From contig CAJNDS010002517.1 of assembly GCA_905221605.1 (NCBI GenBank), forward strand, positions 318,589 to 382,588: a stretch of 64,000 nucleotides of DNA, written 5' to 3'. How positions within the stretch are numbered: the stretch's first letter is position 1; every line of letters begins with the position of its first letter. A program made the position numbers and the translations under genes. Origin of the DNA: Symbiodinium natans (Eukaryota; Sar; Dinophyceae; Suessiales; Symbiodiniaceae). The notes beneath the pieces are model-generated. The model was not told where the DNA came from. It searched no databases and saw only the letters and a list, made by a program, of their open reading frames with translations. This document shows positions 44,748 to 54,689 of the stretch, one piece after another.

Positions 44748-47700
44748 GAGGGCGCTTGTGCTCCTGCAGGGATGCAGATTGCGAGATCAGGCGGTATAGC
44801 TCCAAAACTTCGTCCGAGGAACCCTAAACCCCAAGCCCTAAATCCTAAACCCGAAACCCTAAACCCTAAACTCTAGACCCTTCCTTTCCCAGGGGATTTG
44901 CAAATCCAACGTTGGCCGACCCGAGTGGGACAAGGAATTTGGGCAAGTGGGAATCTGGAGGCCCCCCCCTCTTCAGGTTTAGGGTTTAGGGTTTAGGGTT
45001 TAGGGTTTAGGGTTTAGGGTTTAGGGTTTAGGGTTTAGGGTTTAGGCTTTATTGCTTTAGGCTTTAGGCTTTAGGCTTTAGGGTTTAGTTCTACTGGTGT
45101 CTTCTTCTTTTCTCCTACCTTTTCTTGGAGGGCTCAAGAGTTCGGAGGTTGCCAGGTCCAAGGGCCTCCAGATGTCCGGCACACGGGGGTGTGCTCTTAG
45201 GGTTTAGGGTTTAGGGTTTAGGGTTTAGGGTTTCAGGCTTCTTCCGTTTCCTTAGGTTCGTTCTTCTTTTTTGTAGGTGAAGAGCAACAGCAAGAAGGGG
45301 TACAAGGGGCCTCCGGGGGTTTAAGGGATGTAGGTCTAGGGTTTAGGGTTTAGGGTTTAGGGGCTGCGGTGTGTGATGAGAACGGGGGAGTTGGGGGGGG
45401 GGGCTGTCACTAGGCCTGAACCTTCTTGCCCCATACCTTCATCTCGGATTTGTTGTAGGGTTCTTACGGGAGGGGGCGTCATGGGGAGTAGGTACCTAGA
45501 ATCGCTTAGGATTTAGGGAGCAGTGGGGAGTATTCGGGAGCCTTGGGCTACATACCACCCTTGTGAGGATCTCCCTGAGCCGTCCTCAAACAAAGCGGGA
45601 AGGCCGGGGCCTGTTAAGGCTTTCCCCAATCTGAAGCAAATACTTCGAGCCCTAGACCCTAAAACCTAAAACGCGTAAAACCATCAAACCCGAAACCAAA
45701 AAGCCCCGCTAAACCCTAAACCCCAAGCCTGAAACCCTAAACCCCAAAACAAACTAAAGCAAAAAGAATCCTAAACCGCAAGCTCTAAGCCAGGTGCAGA
45801 TGCCAAAAGGTGTTCTTCTCGCAGGGCAGGGAGCGCAAATCCGCGCACCAGGCCTTCTCGCCGCCCGGACCCACATCAGCCCTAAACCCGAAACCCGAAA
45901 CCCTAAACCCTAAACCTTAAACCCTAAAGCCTCTTACCGAAAACTCTTGAGGAGCTGCTCCAGGGTAGTGGGGGTGGGGGGGGTTAGCCCTAAACCCTGA
46001 ACCCTAAACGCTAAACCCTAAACCCTAAACCCTAAACTCCTCGGCGGGGGGGGGGGGGGGGGGGGGGCCTGCGCTGTGGTTGCCCCCGCCTAGAAAGTTC
46101 TTTGGCATGCTTGGCCCTTCGAAGGGGTTTAGGGTTTAGGGTTTCGGTTTTAGGGTTTAGGGTTTAGGGTTTAGGGTTTAAGGTTTAGGGTTTCTCGTCT
46201 TCTGCTTGGATTCGCCCCTAGAGAGACTCCCACATGAACCTCAACTCTAAAGCTTAAAGGCGTCTACCTCAAGCCCGAAACCCTGAACTCTAAACCCTAA
46301 AACCCTGTACCCTAGCACATACCCTAAACCCAAAGCCCTCAACCCTAAACCATAAACCGACTGCTCCTAACCCTCACACATACCCTCAACCCTCATCCCT
46401 GAACCCTAAACCGACTGCTCCTAACCCCAACACATACCCTAAACCCCCTCAACCCTAAACCCTAAACCCTAAACCCTAAACCCTAAACCCTAAACCCTAA
46501 ACCCTAAACCCTAAACCCTAAACCGACTGCTCCTAAGGTCTGGGTCGCCAATGGGTTGGGATTGGCGTTCCGCCATCCCACTGATCTCTGTGCCTTGGCC
46601 TTGCAAGTGAACAACTGGGGGTTTAGGGTTTAGGGTTTAGGGTTTAGGGTTTAGGGTTTAGGGTTTAGGGTTTAGGGTTTAGGGTTCAGGGTTCAGGGTT
46701 CAGGGTTCAGGGTTCAGGGTTCAGAAACCCTCGAAAGGTCTCGCACCTGAATGGGCCGAGGATCGAAAGGAATATGCCCAGCGGCTCCATCAGCAAAGGG
46801 CCGAGATGCTCAGCAGCCCACCCAAGCGGACAAAGGACGCCAAGGAGAAGAAAGATGCGAAAGAGACTAGGATGCCCAGCAGTACCCGTATTCCCTTTGT
46901 TTTGGGGAGCTCAGGTTCCCGTTTAAACCCCTGTAAGCAAGAAAGCACACTCCTATTAATCCTAGGTTCCTGAGCAAGCTAGGAGAAGAAGAAAGAGAAG
47001 AGGCAGGAGGACAAAGAGAAGAAGGAGCGCCGCGGCCAAGACGAGCATTCAAACGAGAACCTGGGGCCGGTTGCCAAGAGACAAAAGGCCAGGGTCTCCG
47101 GAGGGTTTAGGGTTTAGGGTTTAGGGTTTAGGGTTTAGGGTTTAGGGTTTAGGAATTAGGGCTCAGCGTTGTTGGGGCTGATTGTGATGGTTTCTTGACA
47201 ATTTAAGGCCCAGTTAGGGGCCCCTATAGACCCGAATTCCTAAGAACCAGAAAGTAGCCCTCGTTCAAAGAGTAATTGGGTTCAGAAGTGGCCATGAACC
47301 TCCGAGTAATTGAAGAGGTTCTGTGGTGCGTTGCAATCTGTTCGCAATCCTCAGCCAGAGAACCTCAGAAAAACCTGAGAGAACCTCTCTAAACCCTAAA
47401 CCCTGAACCCTAAACCCTAAACCCTAAACCCTAAACCTCTGAGAGAACCCCGGGCGCAGGTCTGCGAAGTGGAAGATCGGGCAGTGCAGGGCCTCACCTC
47501 TGGGGGCCCCCTTGGTGGCATGTCGGGGGTTTAGGGTTTAGGGTTTAGGGTTTAGGGTTTAGGGCTTAGGGTCTAGGGTTCAGGTTTAGGGTTTAGGGTT
47601 TAGGGTTTAGGGTGTTACAGGGCTTCGGTTGGCCATAATCTAGGGGTCGGAATAGTTGCTCATACGTAGAATTCCCATCTATTCCCTTTTATGAATATAC

Positions 47701-48760
47701 TAGAAGAACCCCCCAAAAACCCCAGTCTAACTCGTAAGGCCTCAATATCAGAGGTCATTGTGCGACCTCCACCCTAAGTCCCTATAAACTCTACAACCCT
47801 AGAACCCTAAAACCCTAAACCCTAAACCCTAAAACCCTAAACCCTAAACCCTAAACCCTAAACCCTAAACCCTAAACCCTAAAACCCTAAACCCTAAACC
47901 CTAAAACCCCAAACCCTAAACCCTAAACCCTAAGCCCTGAACCCTCAACCCCCCCTATAGAACCCTATAAAACCCCAACCAGCACCCTTAAAAGCTACCC
48001 CCAAAACCCCTGAGATGCAAGGCAACTCCCCGGGCTCATGGTTGGGCTCGTCAAACCCTAAACTCTATAAACCCTGCAAGCCCTTTAGGGTTCAGGGTTC
48101 AGGGTTTAGGGTTTAGGGTTTAGGGTTTAGGGTTTAGGGTTTAGGGTTTAGGGTTTAGGGAAAAAATAGAAAGAAACCTATAAACCCCCAACAGCCCCAT
48201 AACTCCCGAAAGCCTTCTAAACCACGACAGCAAGGCAACTCGTCGGGCTCGTCGGGCTGGCAGCTGCAGAACTTCTTCCAAGCCCATCTCAATGGAATCT
48301 GGAGGTGGGAGCAACAAAGGGGACGACCGGGGAAAACCCTAAACTCTCAACCCTAAACCCTAAATCCTAAACCTCTCGCTGCTTGAGGGTTGATTGCTTT
48401 TGGCATCGTCTGGGGGCGGACGTAGTCAGGGCTTTTTAGTAGGGTGGAGGGTGTAGGTCTTTAGGGTTTAGGGTTATAATTCAGGGAAACACGCCGCAGC
48501 CACCACAAGCAAGGTCCTCGATGCCTTGCAGTTCGGAGTCTCGGTTTAGGTTTAGGTGCATCCTAAACCCTAAACCCTAAACCCTAAACCCTAAACCCTA
48601 AACCTTAAACCCTACACCTGAACCCAAAACTCCAAACCGCAGGCAGCGAATGGGGCCATGGCACCAGCTCTTCAACGACAAGGGAGAGCCCTACCCTTCC
48701 GTCTGGAAGGCGCGAGACCTTATGGCCAATTTGAAGGACCTTAAGGCAGTGTGCAAGTAG
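43263..48760 (+). CDS. Multi-exon gene for a basic protein, function unknown
   Basis: Likely start ATG 43263 (MSFPMQRKNKGEKDD) and stop TAG 48758-48760. Supported exons: 43263-43328, 43767-43826 (RLPCAVCHKKLFF), 44096-44136, from 44284, about 44749-44810, 44893-44946 (GICKSNVGRPEWDKEFGQ), from 45139, 45277-45318, 45825-45878, 46094-46126, 46538-46606 (VWVANGLGLAFRHPTDLC), 46761-46862, 46983-47104, 47460-47528, about 48231-48335, 48643-48760. Most neighbouring exons share phase 0; joins around 44390-44890, 45185-45277 and 47104-47460 are uncertain. Exons 46761 and 46983 encode a Lys/Glu-rich probable coiled coil. CxxC and CxC motifs suggest a metal site near the N-terminus. I recognise no family. 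Confidence 0.65.
44595..44665. repeat. ATATC microsatellite interrupted by TTTAGGG
   Basis: CATATCATATCATA units run on both sides of two GGGTTTA heptamers at about 44611-44628. Confidence 0.8.
44699..44744. repeat. Poly-G tract, about 46 G
   Basis: An uninterrupted G run directly followed by CAG|GAGGGC, a possible acceptor. Confidence 0.85.
46863..46982 (+). mobile_element. Family D element forming an intron (introner-like)
   Basis: The element AGGATGCCCAGCAGTACCC...CCTAGGTTCCTGAGCAAGCTAG lies between two exons with CTAG(G) at both ends, consistent with a target duplication. Removing 46863-46982 (donor GA, acceptor TAG|G) joins DAKEKKDAK to EKKKEKRQED in phase 0. It contains no TTTAGGG array, unlike the other introns of this gene. 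Confidence 0.7.
47270..47310. mobile_element. Family B right-end fragment
   Basis: AATTGGGTTCAGAAGTGGCCATGAACCTCCGAGTAA. Confidence 0.5.
47641..47755. mobile_element. Short repeat element, family C copy 3
   Basis: TAGGGGTCGGAATAGTTGCTC at the left, CTCGTAAGGCCTCAATATC at the right. Confidence 0.6.
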
Positions 48761-49570
48761 TGTGTAAGTATTTCTTAAGCAAAAATATTGAAATATTAAT
48801 AAATCAATAAAGATGTAAAGAAATAGATTTAACAATAAATGAGTATATATATATACATAAATAAATGTAAATATGATATAAAGATAAATATGTACATATA
48901 AACTTAATAGTCTATTGTAGTGTGTAGGACTACAGGCAGGGTGGGCGCCTGTAGTATGACCTATATTTAGGACCTCTGGCACCGCGCAAAAAGCCGAGGT
49001 TCCGATTTGCATGGTAGCCCTCATAGAGATCTCCTCCATTTTCGTCTCTTGATAGGGCCCTCCATCTTTGTGAGAGCATCTTTCTGGGAGCATCTTGAAT
49101 CCTATAGGGAGCAGGGTGTAGGGCACCTTGAGTACACAGCACACCTCTCGGAAGAGGCAGGGTTTCTAAGGCAGCGTGGCGCAGAGTCCCCCGTCCCTGC
49201 GCCAAGCCGCGAGCGCACGAATCCTTGGAATCGGCGGATTTCAAGCGGCGCTGCCACCGCGGAGATGTCCTGGGACCTGCGGCCCGCATGAAAAACCATA
49301 GGGGTACCGACGAGCTGTGGCGAATGAGGCGGAACACCGGGTCTTGAGCTGCGGTTCCTGTAATGATTCTGATGCTCAGTGCTGTTCAACTCTATCCCTC
49401 CCGGAACAACTTGAAGCCCAGCGGTACTTGGGATGATTCTGCAGGGCTTGATGCGTCCAAAGCAGCTTCATTGAGATGTGGGGGGGTGCTAGTGCTCCTG
49501 GGTTTAGGGTTTAGGGTTTAGGGTTTAGTGTTTAGGGTTTAGGGTTTAGGGTTTAGTGCTCCTTGGAAGG
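48761..49570. other. Intergenic region free of telomere-like repeats until 49500
   Basis: An AT-rich stretch follows the stop (48775-48920, with TATATATATA). Both strands have open frames at 48930-49390, but I see no domain and cannot choose a strand. Confidence 0.45.
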
Positions 49571-51625
49571 ATGGTGGAGATCTTTTCGCATACTACCAGC
49601 TCCTCGTCGGGGTCAGCAGGCCTTGCGGCTGGTAAAGAAACTTAGAGACTTGTTAGAGAGGTTTCTTCGGGAGGCTTCAGGATTTCAAGATGAGGTTGAG
49701 GGTGTAGGGTTTAGGGTTTAGGGTTTAGGGTTTAGGGTTTAGGGTTTAGGTTGGGTGGAGGGTGGCTGGCCATCCACTTATTCGTCCCTTGCAGTGTCCA
49801 AACCACGGATCAACCCCAATGCCCAAGCGTCTTGGTCGGCCGGTCGGCCCGTCTTCATTTTCGTAAACAATGAGGGGTTCGAGCCTCTACAACCCCCCCC
49901 CCTCCCCCCCCCCCCCCCCCAAAAAAAAAAAAAAAAAACGCAAACCCTCTTGGTTATTGTGACCGTACATTCTACCCGGATTTGATCGGCCCGACCCAGG
50001 TTCCGCATGGAGCGCTGGGTTATGTGCCCTCGGTACGATCCGGTGACAGACATGGACCTCTTCGCCCAGGTAAAGAGCGGTGAGCTAAAGGACCCCTACG
50101 CACCGAACCCTGAAGAGCTTCAACCCTAAACCCTAAACCCTAAACCCTAAACCCTAAACCCTAAACCCTAAACCCTAAACCCTAAACCCTAAACCCTAAA
50201 CCCTAAACCCTAAACCCTAAACAGACTTCCCTAAGTCCAAGAGGAGCCTGGAATCCTCTTCTACAGCAACCGGATGGACATGTGGTACGAGAACCTGGGG
50301 AATGGTTTCTGGAGCCTCTTTATGGGTGAAGCGTTCTGGGTCGGGGGATCCACAAAGTTCAAAAAACACGTGCGCCCGAAGACATATATCAGAACTCTTG
50401 AGAAGCTAGTCGCCCTGCAACGAATCCTTCCACAAGGTGCTCACCGCCGGCACAAACTGCCCGAAACGACGTCTCAACAGTCACTAGTGCGGAGCCCCAG
50501 CCTAGGCTCGTGGCAAGAACACGACCCATCGACGCGTTGCTACTACAAAGCGCTCACGGTGGAGGCTCCTGAGCTTCAGGGCCGCTATAGGGATTGGAGG
50601 ATCTTGTGAAACAATTCGCTTCGCATGCTTCTAGGATGTTCGGGACGCCTTTTTCTGCGGGGGGGGGGGGGGGGGCGGGGGGGCTCATGCATGACGGATC
50701 GCCGAGCCCCGAGGAGTTGGACAAGCTGAGCATCGGGGCTTCAGTTCCTGCTCCTGCTGCGGCGCGGTCTGTTGCCGTGCCAGCAGCACGCACACCTGTC
50801 TTTTCAGGGATGCAGCCTGGCACGCCAAACTTGCAACCGCTTGGAGCTGCACCGGCCACACCGCCTCACTGGACTGGCGGGTCTAGCACACCACTGCCGG
50901 CTCCTGGCACACCAAGGAACGGCTGGACGGATGGCTCTGGCACACCGGCCTGTGATGGCCGGGGCAACGCCGCCCCCGGCACGCCGACAGGATGGATGCC
51001 CCCTGAGCCCGCCACTGCAGCCGTCGGCAGCACGATGTACGGCATCGGCCCTGCCGTCGTGCACTTCGTGCAGCACTTCGGGCCCTTCGGGCCCCTTGGG
51101 CCCCCCGTGCCACTCCAGGCTGCAGCGCCTGCCGCAGTGCCCGCCCATGCCGCGCCTGAGCAAGTTTCTCCTCCGCCCACCATGCAAACGCCCACAATGC
51201 AAGGGCCCACCGTGCAGGTGCCCACCATGCAAGCGCCCACCGTGCAGGCGCCCACCATGCAAGCGCCCACCGAGCGAGCGCCCGCCGAGCAAGCGCCGCA
51301 GCAAGCGCGGCCAACTTCCCGACCCAGCTGCAGGCCCCAACCAGTTCAACCAGCTCCCAAGCCAGTACCTAAGCCGCTGCCCAGGAGGAAGGACTGCGAA
51401 GCGCCGCCAGGCGACCTTTGCACCGACTTGACTCCAATCAGTTTTTCGCTGTTTGTTGGGGAGGGGGCAGGGCGTTTTGGGCTTGCACCATGTGCGATAC
51501 AAGAGTGGCCTTTCTTGAATAGAAGAATCCCTGGCAGGCGACGCCATGCCGGGATCCCGACGATCCATCTACTCATAGGAGGCCTGGCGAGACATGCCGT
51601 TGTTGTGCGGCTTAACATGGTTTAG
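49571..51625 (+). CDS. Gene with possible ubiquitin-like/doublecortin-like N-terminus and Pro-rich region
   Basis: Exon 1, 49571-49631, starts MVEIFSHTTSSSSGSAG and ends G|GTAAAG. Exon 2, 49795-49876, begins TG, completing a Val codon, and reads SKPRINPNAQASWSAGRPV then FIFVNNEG. Exon 3, 50000-50069, completes the Gly codon and reads FRMERWVMCPRYDPVTDMDL. Both joins keep phase exactly. The pattern hydrophobic-V-N-N-x-G followed by a turn resembles doublecortin or other ubiquitin-like folds, but this is weak. Later coding sequence is at about 50274-50400 and 50636-51500: a Pro/Ala-rich, GTP- and PTMQA-repeat segment. Joins there are not resolved. Confidence 0.6.
49903..49938. repeat. Poly-C then poly-A tract in an intron
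   Basis: C-rich run followed by about 18 A in the intron between exons 49795-49876 and 50000-50069. Similar C/A tracts occur near 33342 and 41776. Confidence 0.75.
51170..51300 (+). repeat. 15-bp coding minisatellite (PTMQA-type)
   Basis: About eight units of CCCACCATGCAAGCG and variants encode the five-residue repeat P-T-(M/V)-Q-(A/T/V) in the Pro-rich gene. Confidence 0.85.
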
Positions 51626-51845
51626 CATCGAAGATGCATAATCGCAGCGGCGGCTGGCGCCGTGCGCGCAAGCAGCTGCTGCCAAAGACCGCGAGCTTTA
51701 AAAAGTCACGCGGGCGGCTTCCTCAACTCCCTAGCTCCTCAACCTCACAGGCATGGTGCCACCACCTGGGCTTTGTGAAGAGCACCTGCAGGTTTTAGCG
51801 TTCAGAGGCTCAGAGGATCAGGACTTCGGTCTGGGGCCTATGTTT

Positions 51846-51917
51846 GGGATCTTCCCCCTTGTGCTAACAGTCCTTAGTAGGGACTATAGTACCCCCTGTT
51901 AGCTTCAGGGGGATCCC
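51846..51917. mobile_element. Family A element, internally deleted
   Basis: GGGATCTTCCCCCTTGTGCTAACAGTCC-type left end, then a shortened right half ending GGGGGATCCC. Confidence 0.65.
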
Positions 51918-52090
51918 AAGGCCTATGTGTGTTTTTTTAGGGCAGGGTTCAAGGTGGAGCTGTTAAGGCCTTGAGACCTCGACGTCGACTGAAAGCAATT
52001 TAGGGTTCAGGGTTTAGGGTTTAGGGTTTAGGGTTTAGGGTTTCATGTCCAGTCGGGTGTCCTGCCCATCATGCCGGCTTCTCTTCGGCT

Positions 52091-52404
52091 GCAAGGGGCT
52101 CAAGTCGTTTCTCGGAGCCATGGACCCTAAACCCTAAGATAATCAACCCTTATCCGTAAACCCTAAACTTTAACCCTAAACCCTAAATCCTAAACCTTTG
52201 GCTGTGGTGTGCAAAGGGCTCGAGTCGTTTCTCGGAGCTATGGCAATGGACATGATCGTCATCCGATTGGGTGCGGCGCCGACGTTGAAGGAAGCATGCT
52301 GCCTCTGCTCTTTCACGATCTTCCTCACTGCTGGATTGGTCTACACGCTCTTGCCATCCAAGTGCACATGCTTCAAAAGAAAATGTTTAGGGTTTAGGGT
52401 TTAG
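52091..52404 (+). CDS. Duplicated coding segment with membrane-like C-terminus
   Basis: GCKGLKSFLGAMD (about 52091-52128) and VCKGLESFLGAMAMD (52205-52250) are two copies of one exon-like segment. The second continues through a Cys-rich hydrophobic stretch (FTIFLTAGLVYTLL) to KCTCFKRK before TTTAGGG. Probably exon(s) of the gene upstream of, or including, the RING frame. Confidence 0.4.
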
Positions 52405-52590
52405 GGTTTAGGGATGTGTTTTTTTTGCTGTGCTGTAGTAAGCAGCGAAGACGTCCCGGAGTTCAACTTGATTTAAACAGGGTTTAGGGTTTAGGGTTTA
52501 GGGTCCAGGGTTTAGGGTCTAGGGTCTAGGGTTTCGGTGAACTTTCAACATGCCCTAGACCCTAAACCCTAAACCGCGCCTTTGCTGGGA

Positions 52591-53046
52591 ATGCTTCCAG
52601 CCAGGTCGCTTCCTCTCAAGGTCCTGGTCATTGTGATGTTTCTGACGGCTCTGGTCTTCATCTCCCGCACATCCATCCATGTCAGAAACCGATATGTCGA
52701 GGAGGTCCATGCACAGGACCTACAGGAACATGTTTGGGCACCGGCAGTTTACGGCTCCATGGAAACGACAGCACCCAGGTTCCACCGCGTTCTTGTCTGG
52801 ACGTGCGTAGATGACGCAGGAGCTTCAGAGGTCACCATCAGGGTCCTGGAGGAGGTGGACCTCTTGTACCGGCCATGCCTTTCTGAGACCTGCGTCTTCT
52901 GCCTGGAGGATTTCGCTGCCCAGGATGAGGTGACGCTGCTACCGTGCGGACATGCCTTCCATCAACACTGTCATGCCGTCTGGCACGCGCTGAAGCGATG
53001 CAGCTTCTCCTGCCCCCTTTGCCGGGATACCTGTCCGACTGTCTGA
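52591..53046 (+). CDS. Membrane-anchored RING-H2 finger protein, 151 aa
   Basis: Start chosen at ATG 52591 (MLPARSLPLKVLV); the frame is open upstream from a TTG at 52582. Residues about 10-28 are a hydrophobic membrane anchor (VLVIVMFLTALVF). The C-terminus holds a RING-H2 finger: C-x2-C, then LPCGHAFHQHC, then CPLC, with spacing C-x2-C-x14-C-x-H-x2-H-x2-C-x13-C-x2-C. RING-H2 proteins are E3 ubiquitin ligases; this would be a small membrane-bound one with the finger near the C-terminus. A CCCTAAA block immediately precedes it, so an upstream exon is possible. Confidence 0.8.
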   Translation: MLPARSLPLKVLVIVMFLTALVFISRTSIHVRNRYVEEVHAQDLQEHVWAPAVYGSMETTAPRFHRVLVWTCVDDAGASEVTIRVLEEVDLLYRPCLSETCVFCLEDFAAQDEVTLLPCGHAFHQHCHAVWHALKRCSFSCPLCRDTCPTV

Positions 53047-53271
53047 GCGACTGGCATGCAAACAGGCTCTCCGTGAATTGCCAGTCGAGTCCTGCTTCGC
53101 AGGTCTCACATCGTCTCAGGCGAGTTTGTGGGTACCAGCCTGTTCCCGGTGGACTTTGAGACTTCGCATGGCAGGCGAATGCAGCTGAGGAGGCTGTCGG
53201 AATTGAGCGATGTTGAGCCACCAGACAATCGGAAGTTCCCGACTTCCCAAGAATGCATGCTCTCCTCACAC

Positions 53272-53322
53272 ACACTCTCTCTCTCTCTCTCTCTGTCTCT
53301 CCTTGTTTCTTTGTTAATCTTT

Positions 53323-53355
<33 letters not shown>

Positions 53356-53410
53356 GATTTTGTTTTTTTGTTTTATCTCTCTCTCTCTCCATCTGTTGTG
53401 TTGTTCCTTC
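53272..53410. repeat. Interrupted (CT)n microsatellite
   Basis: Three CT runs (about 53275-53295, 53325-53350, 53376-53390) separated by T-rich sequence, downstream of the RING gene. Confidence 0.85.
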
Positions 53411-53475
53411 TCTCTCCCTTCTTTCGAGTCTTTATGATCTGAAATCCTGGCTCATGCTAATCGCATATTGCCAGC

Positions 53476-53520
53476 TGAACCCATCTACGCAGGCCAAAAC
53501 GGCGTTCGAGGGCGTGCAGG
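53476..53520 (+). CDS. Small exon, gene unknown
   Basis: After TTGCCAG the frame reads LNPSTQAKTAFEGVQ and ends CAG|GTTGCA, phase 0 on both sides. Confidence 0.45.
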
Positions 53521-53707
53521 TTGCAGCAAACACCCTAAACACTAAACCCTAAACCCTGGACCGCCTAGAAAAGACCGCAATGCTCCAAATTAAAATCCGC
53601 TCTCATGTCTCACTTGGGGCAAGCGTCTGCCGAGGCCTTCCCTTGCCCTTGCAACAGGTTATAGGGATTCGCCCTAAACCCTGACCCTTTAACTAGACCC
53701 TAAACTT

Positions 53708-53788
53708 GGGATGCTCCCCCTTATACGAATAGTCCTTAGTAGGTACGATAATCCCCATTCAGTGCTGTTAGCATAAGGGGGAGCATCC
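53708..53788. mobile_element. Short inverted-repeat element, family A copy 6
   Basis: GGGATGCTCCCCCTTATACG at the left and GCATAAGGGGGAGCATCC at the right. Confidence 0.75.
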
Positions 53789-54065
53789 GGTCAGCCCCCC
53801 CCCCCATGATCCACACCTATGGTTTTCCTGTCTTCGTCTTTGTCTGATTTTCTGTTTTTTCACCGGAAAAATGCAGTAAAAACTGCACTGGAATACAAAA
53901 AGCTCTATTATATTATCCTCTATAAAAACACTAGTGTTTTTATGTGCATTTTGCTTCTGAAACTTGTGTTATGCGGCTCTATAAAATTTTAGAAGGGTAG
54001 CCATTTAGAAGCTTAAGGCTTTTCAGGGTTGGTTTTAGGTTTTAGGGGTTTGTAAAAATTTAGAT

Positions 54066-54100
54066 GATCTGTGGAAGGCACCGGGGCTTCCCCAGACCAT
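54066..54100. repeat. Hairpin repeat, family G copy 1
   Basis: GATCTGTGGAAGGCACCGGG then GCTTCCCCAGACCA: self-complementary arms around GCACCGGGGC. Confidence 0.65.
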
Positions 54101-54405
54101 TTGCAATTTTAAAGATCCTTAAAAGGGGCAGCCCTTTTCAAATTTGAAGGGCTTTAAGGTATTTAAAGCCTTTCAAAATTTTCAAGATTTAAAGGATCTT
54201 AACAGGCTTTAAAGCCCTTAACAACCTCGAAACGTTTATCCCTTAAAAGCCTAAACTTCTTTAAAATTTAAAACGGGCAGCCGTTTAAAATTAAGGAAGT
54301 TACGGATTTTAGAATTGAACATCCTAAAATCTTTAAACTTTAAAAGGACAGCCATTTACAACTGTAAGAATTTCAGGGTTTTACGGATTTTACAAATTTT
54401 ATATT

Positions 54406-54439
54406 GTCTGGGGAAGGCACCGGGGCTTCTCCAGACCAT
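54406..54439. repeat. Hairpin repeat, family G copy 2
   Basis: GTCTGGGGAAGGCACCGGGG followed by CTTCTCCAGACC. Confidence 0.7.
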
Positions 54440-54608
54440 TGGCAACTTCAACAATCTCTAAAATCCGCAAAGTGCAGCCACTTAAATACGTAAGCAATTT
54501 AAGGTCTTTAAAAGGCTTAAACGGCTTAAAACCTTCATAATCCTGAGAATGCTTAAACAGAAGCTTAAAGATTTTTATAAGATTTTAAGGATTTTTAATG
54601 TTTAGGTG

Positions 54609-54644
54609 GGTCTGGGGAAGCCCCAGTGCCTCCTTCCCCAGATC
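54609..54644. repeat. Hairpin repeat, family G copy 3 (inverted)
   Basis: GGTCTGGGGAAGCCCCAGTG followed by CCTTCCCCAGATC, the reverse orientation of copies 1 and 2. Confidence 0.7.
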
Positions 54645-54689
54645 ATGTAAACTTGCAAAAACCCTCAAACCCCTTAACCCTGAAATCCA

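Noticed and set aside
48930-49390. Overlapping frames on both strands after the 48760 stop
   Set aside because: No domain, no splice context, and neither strand is preferred; left unannotated.
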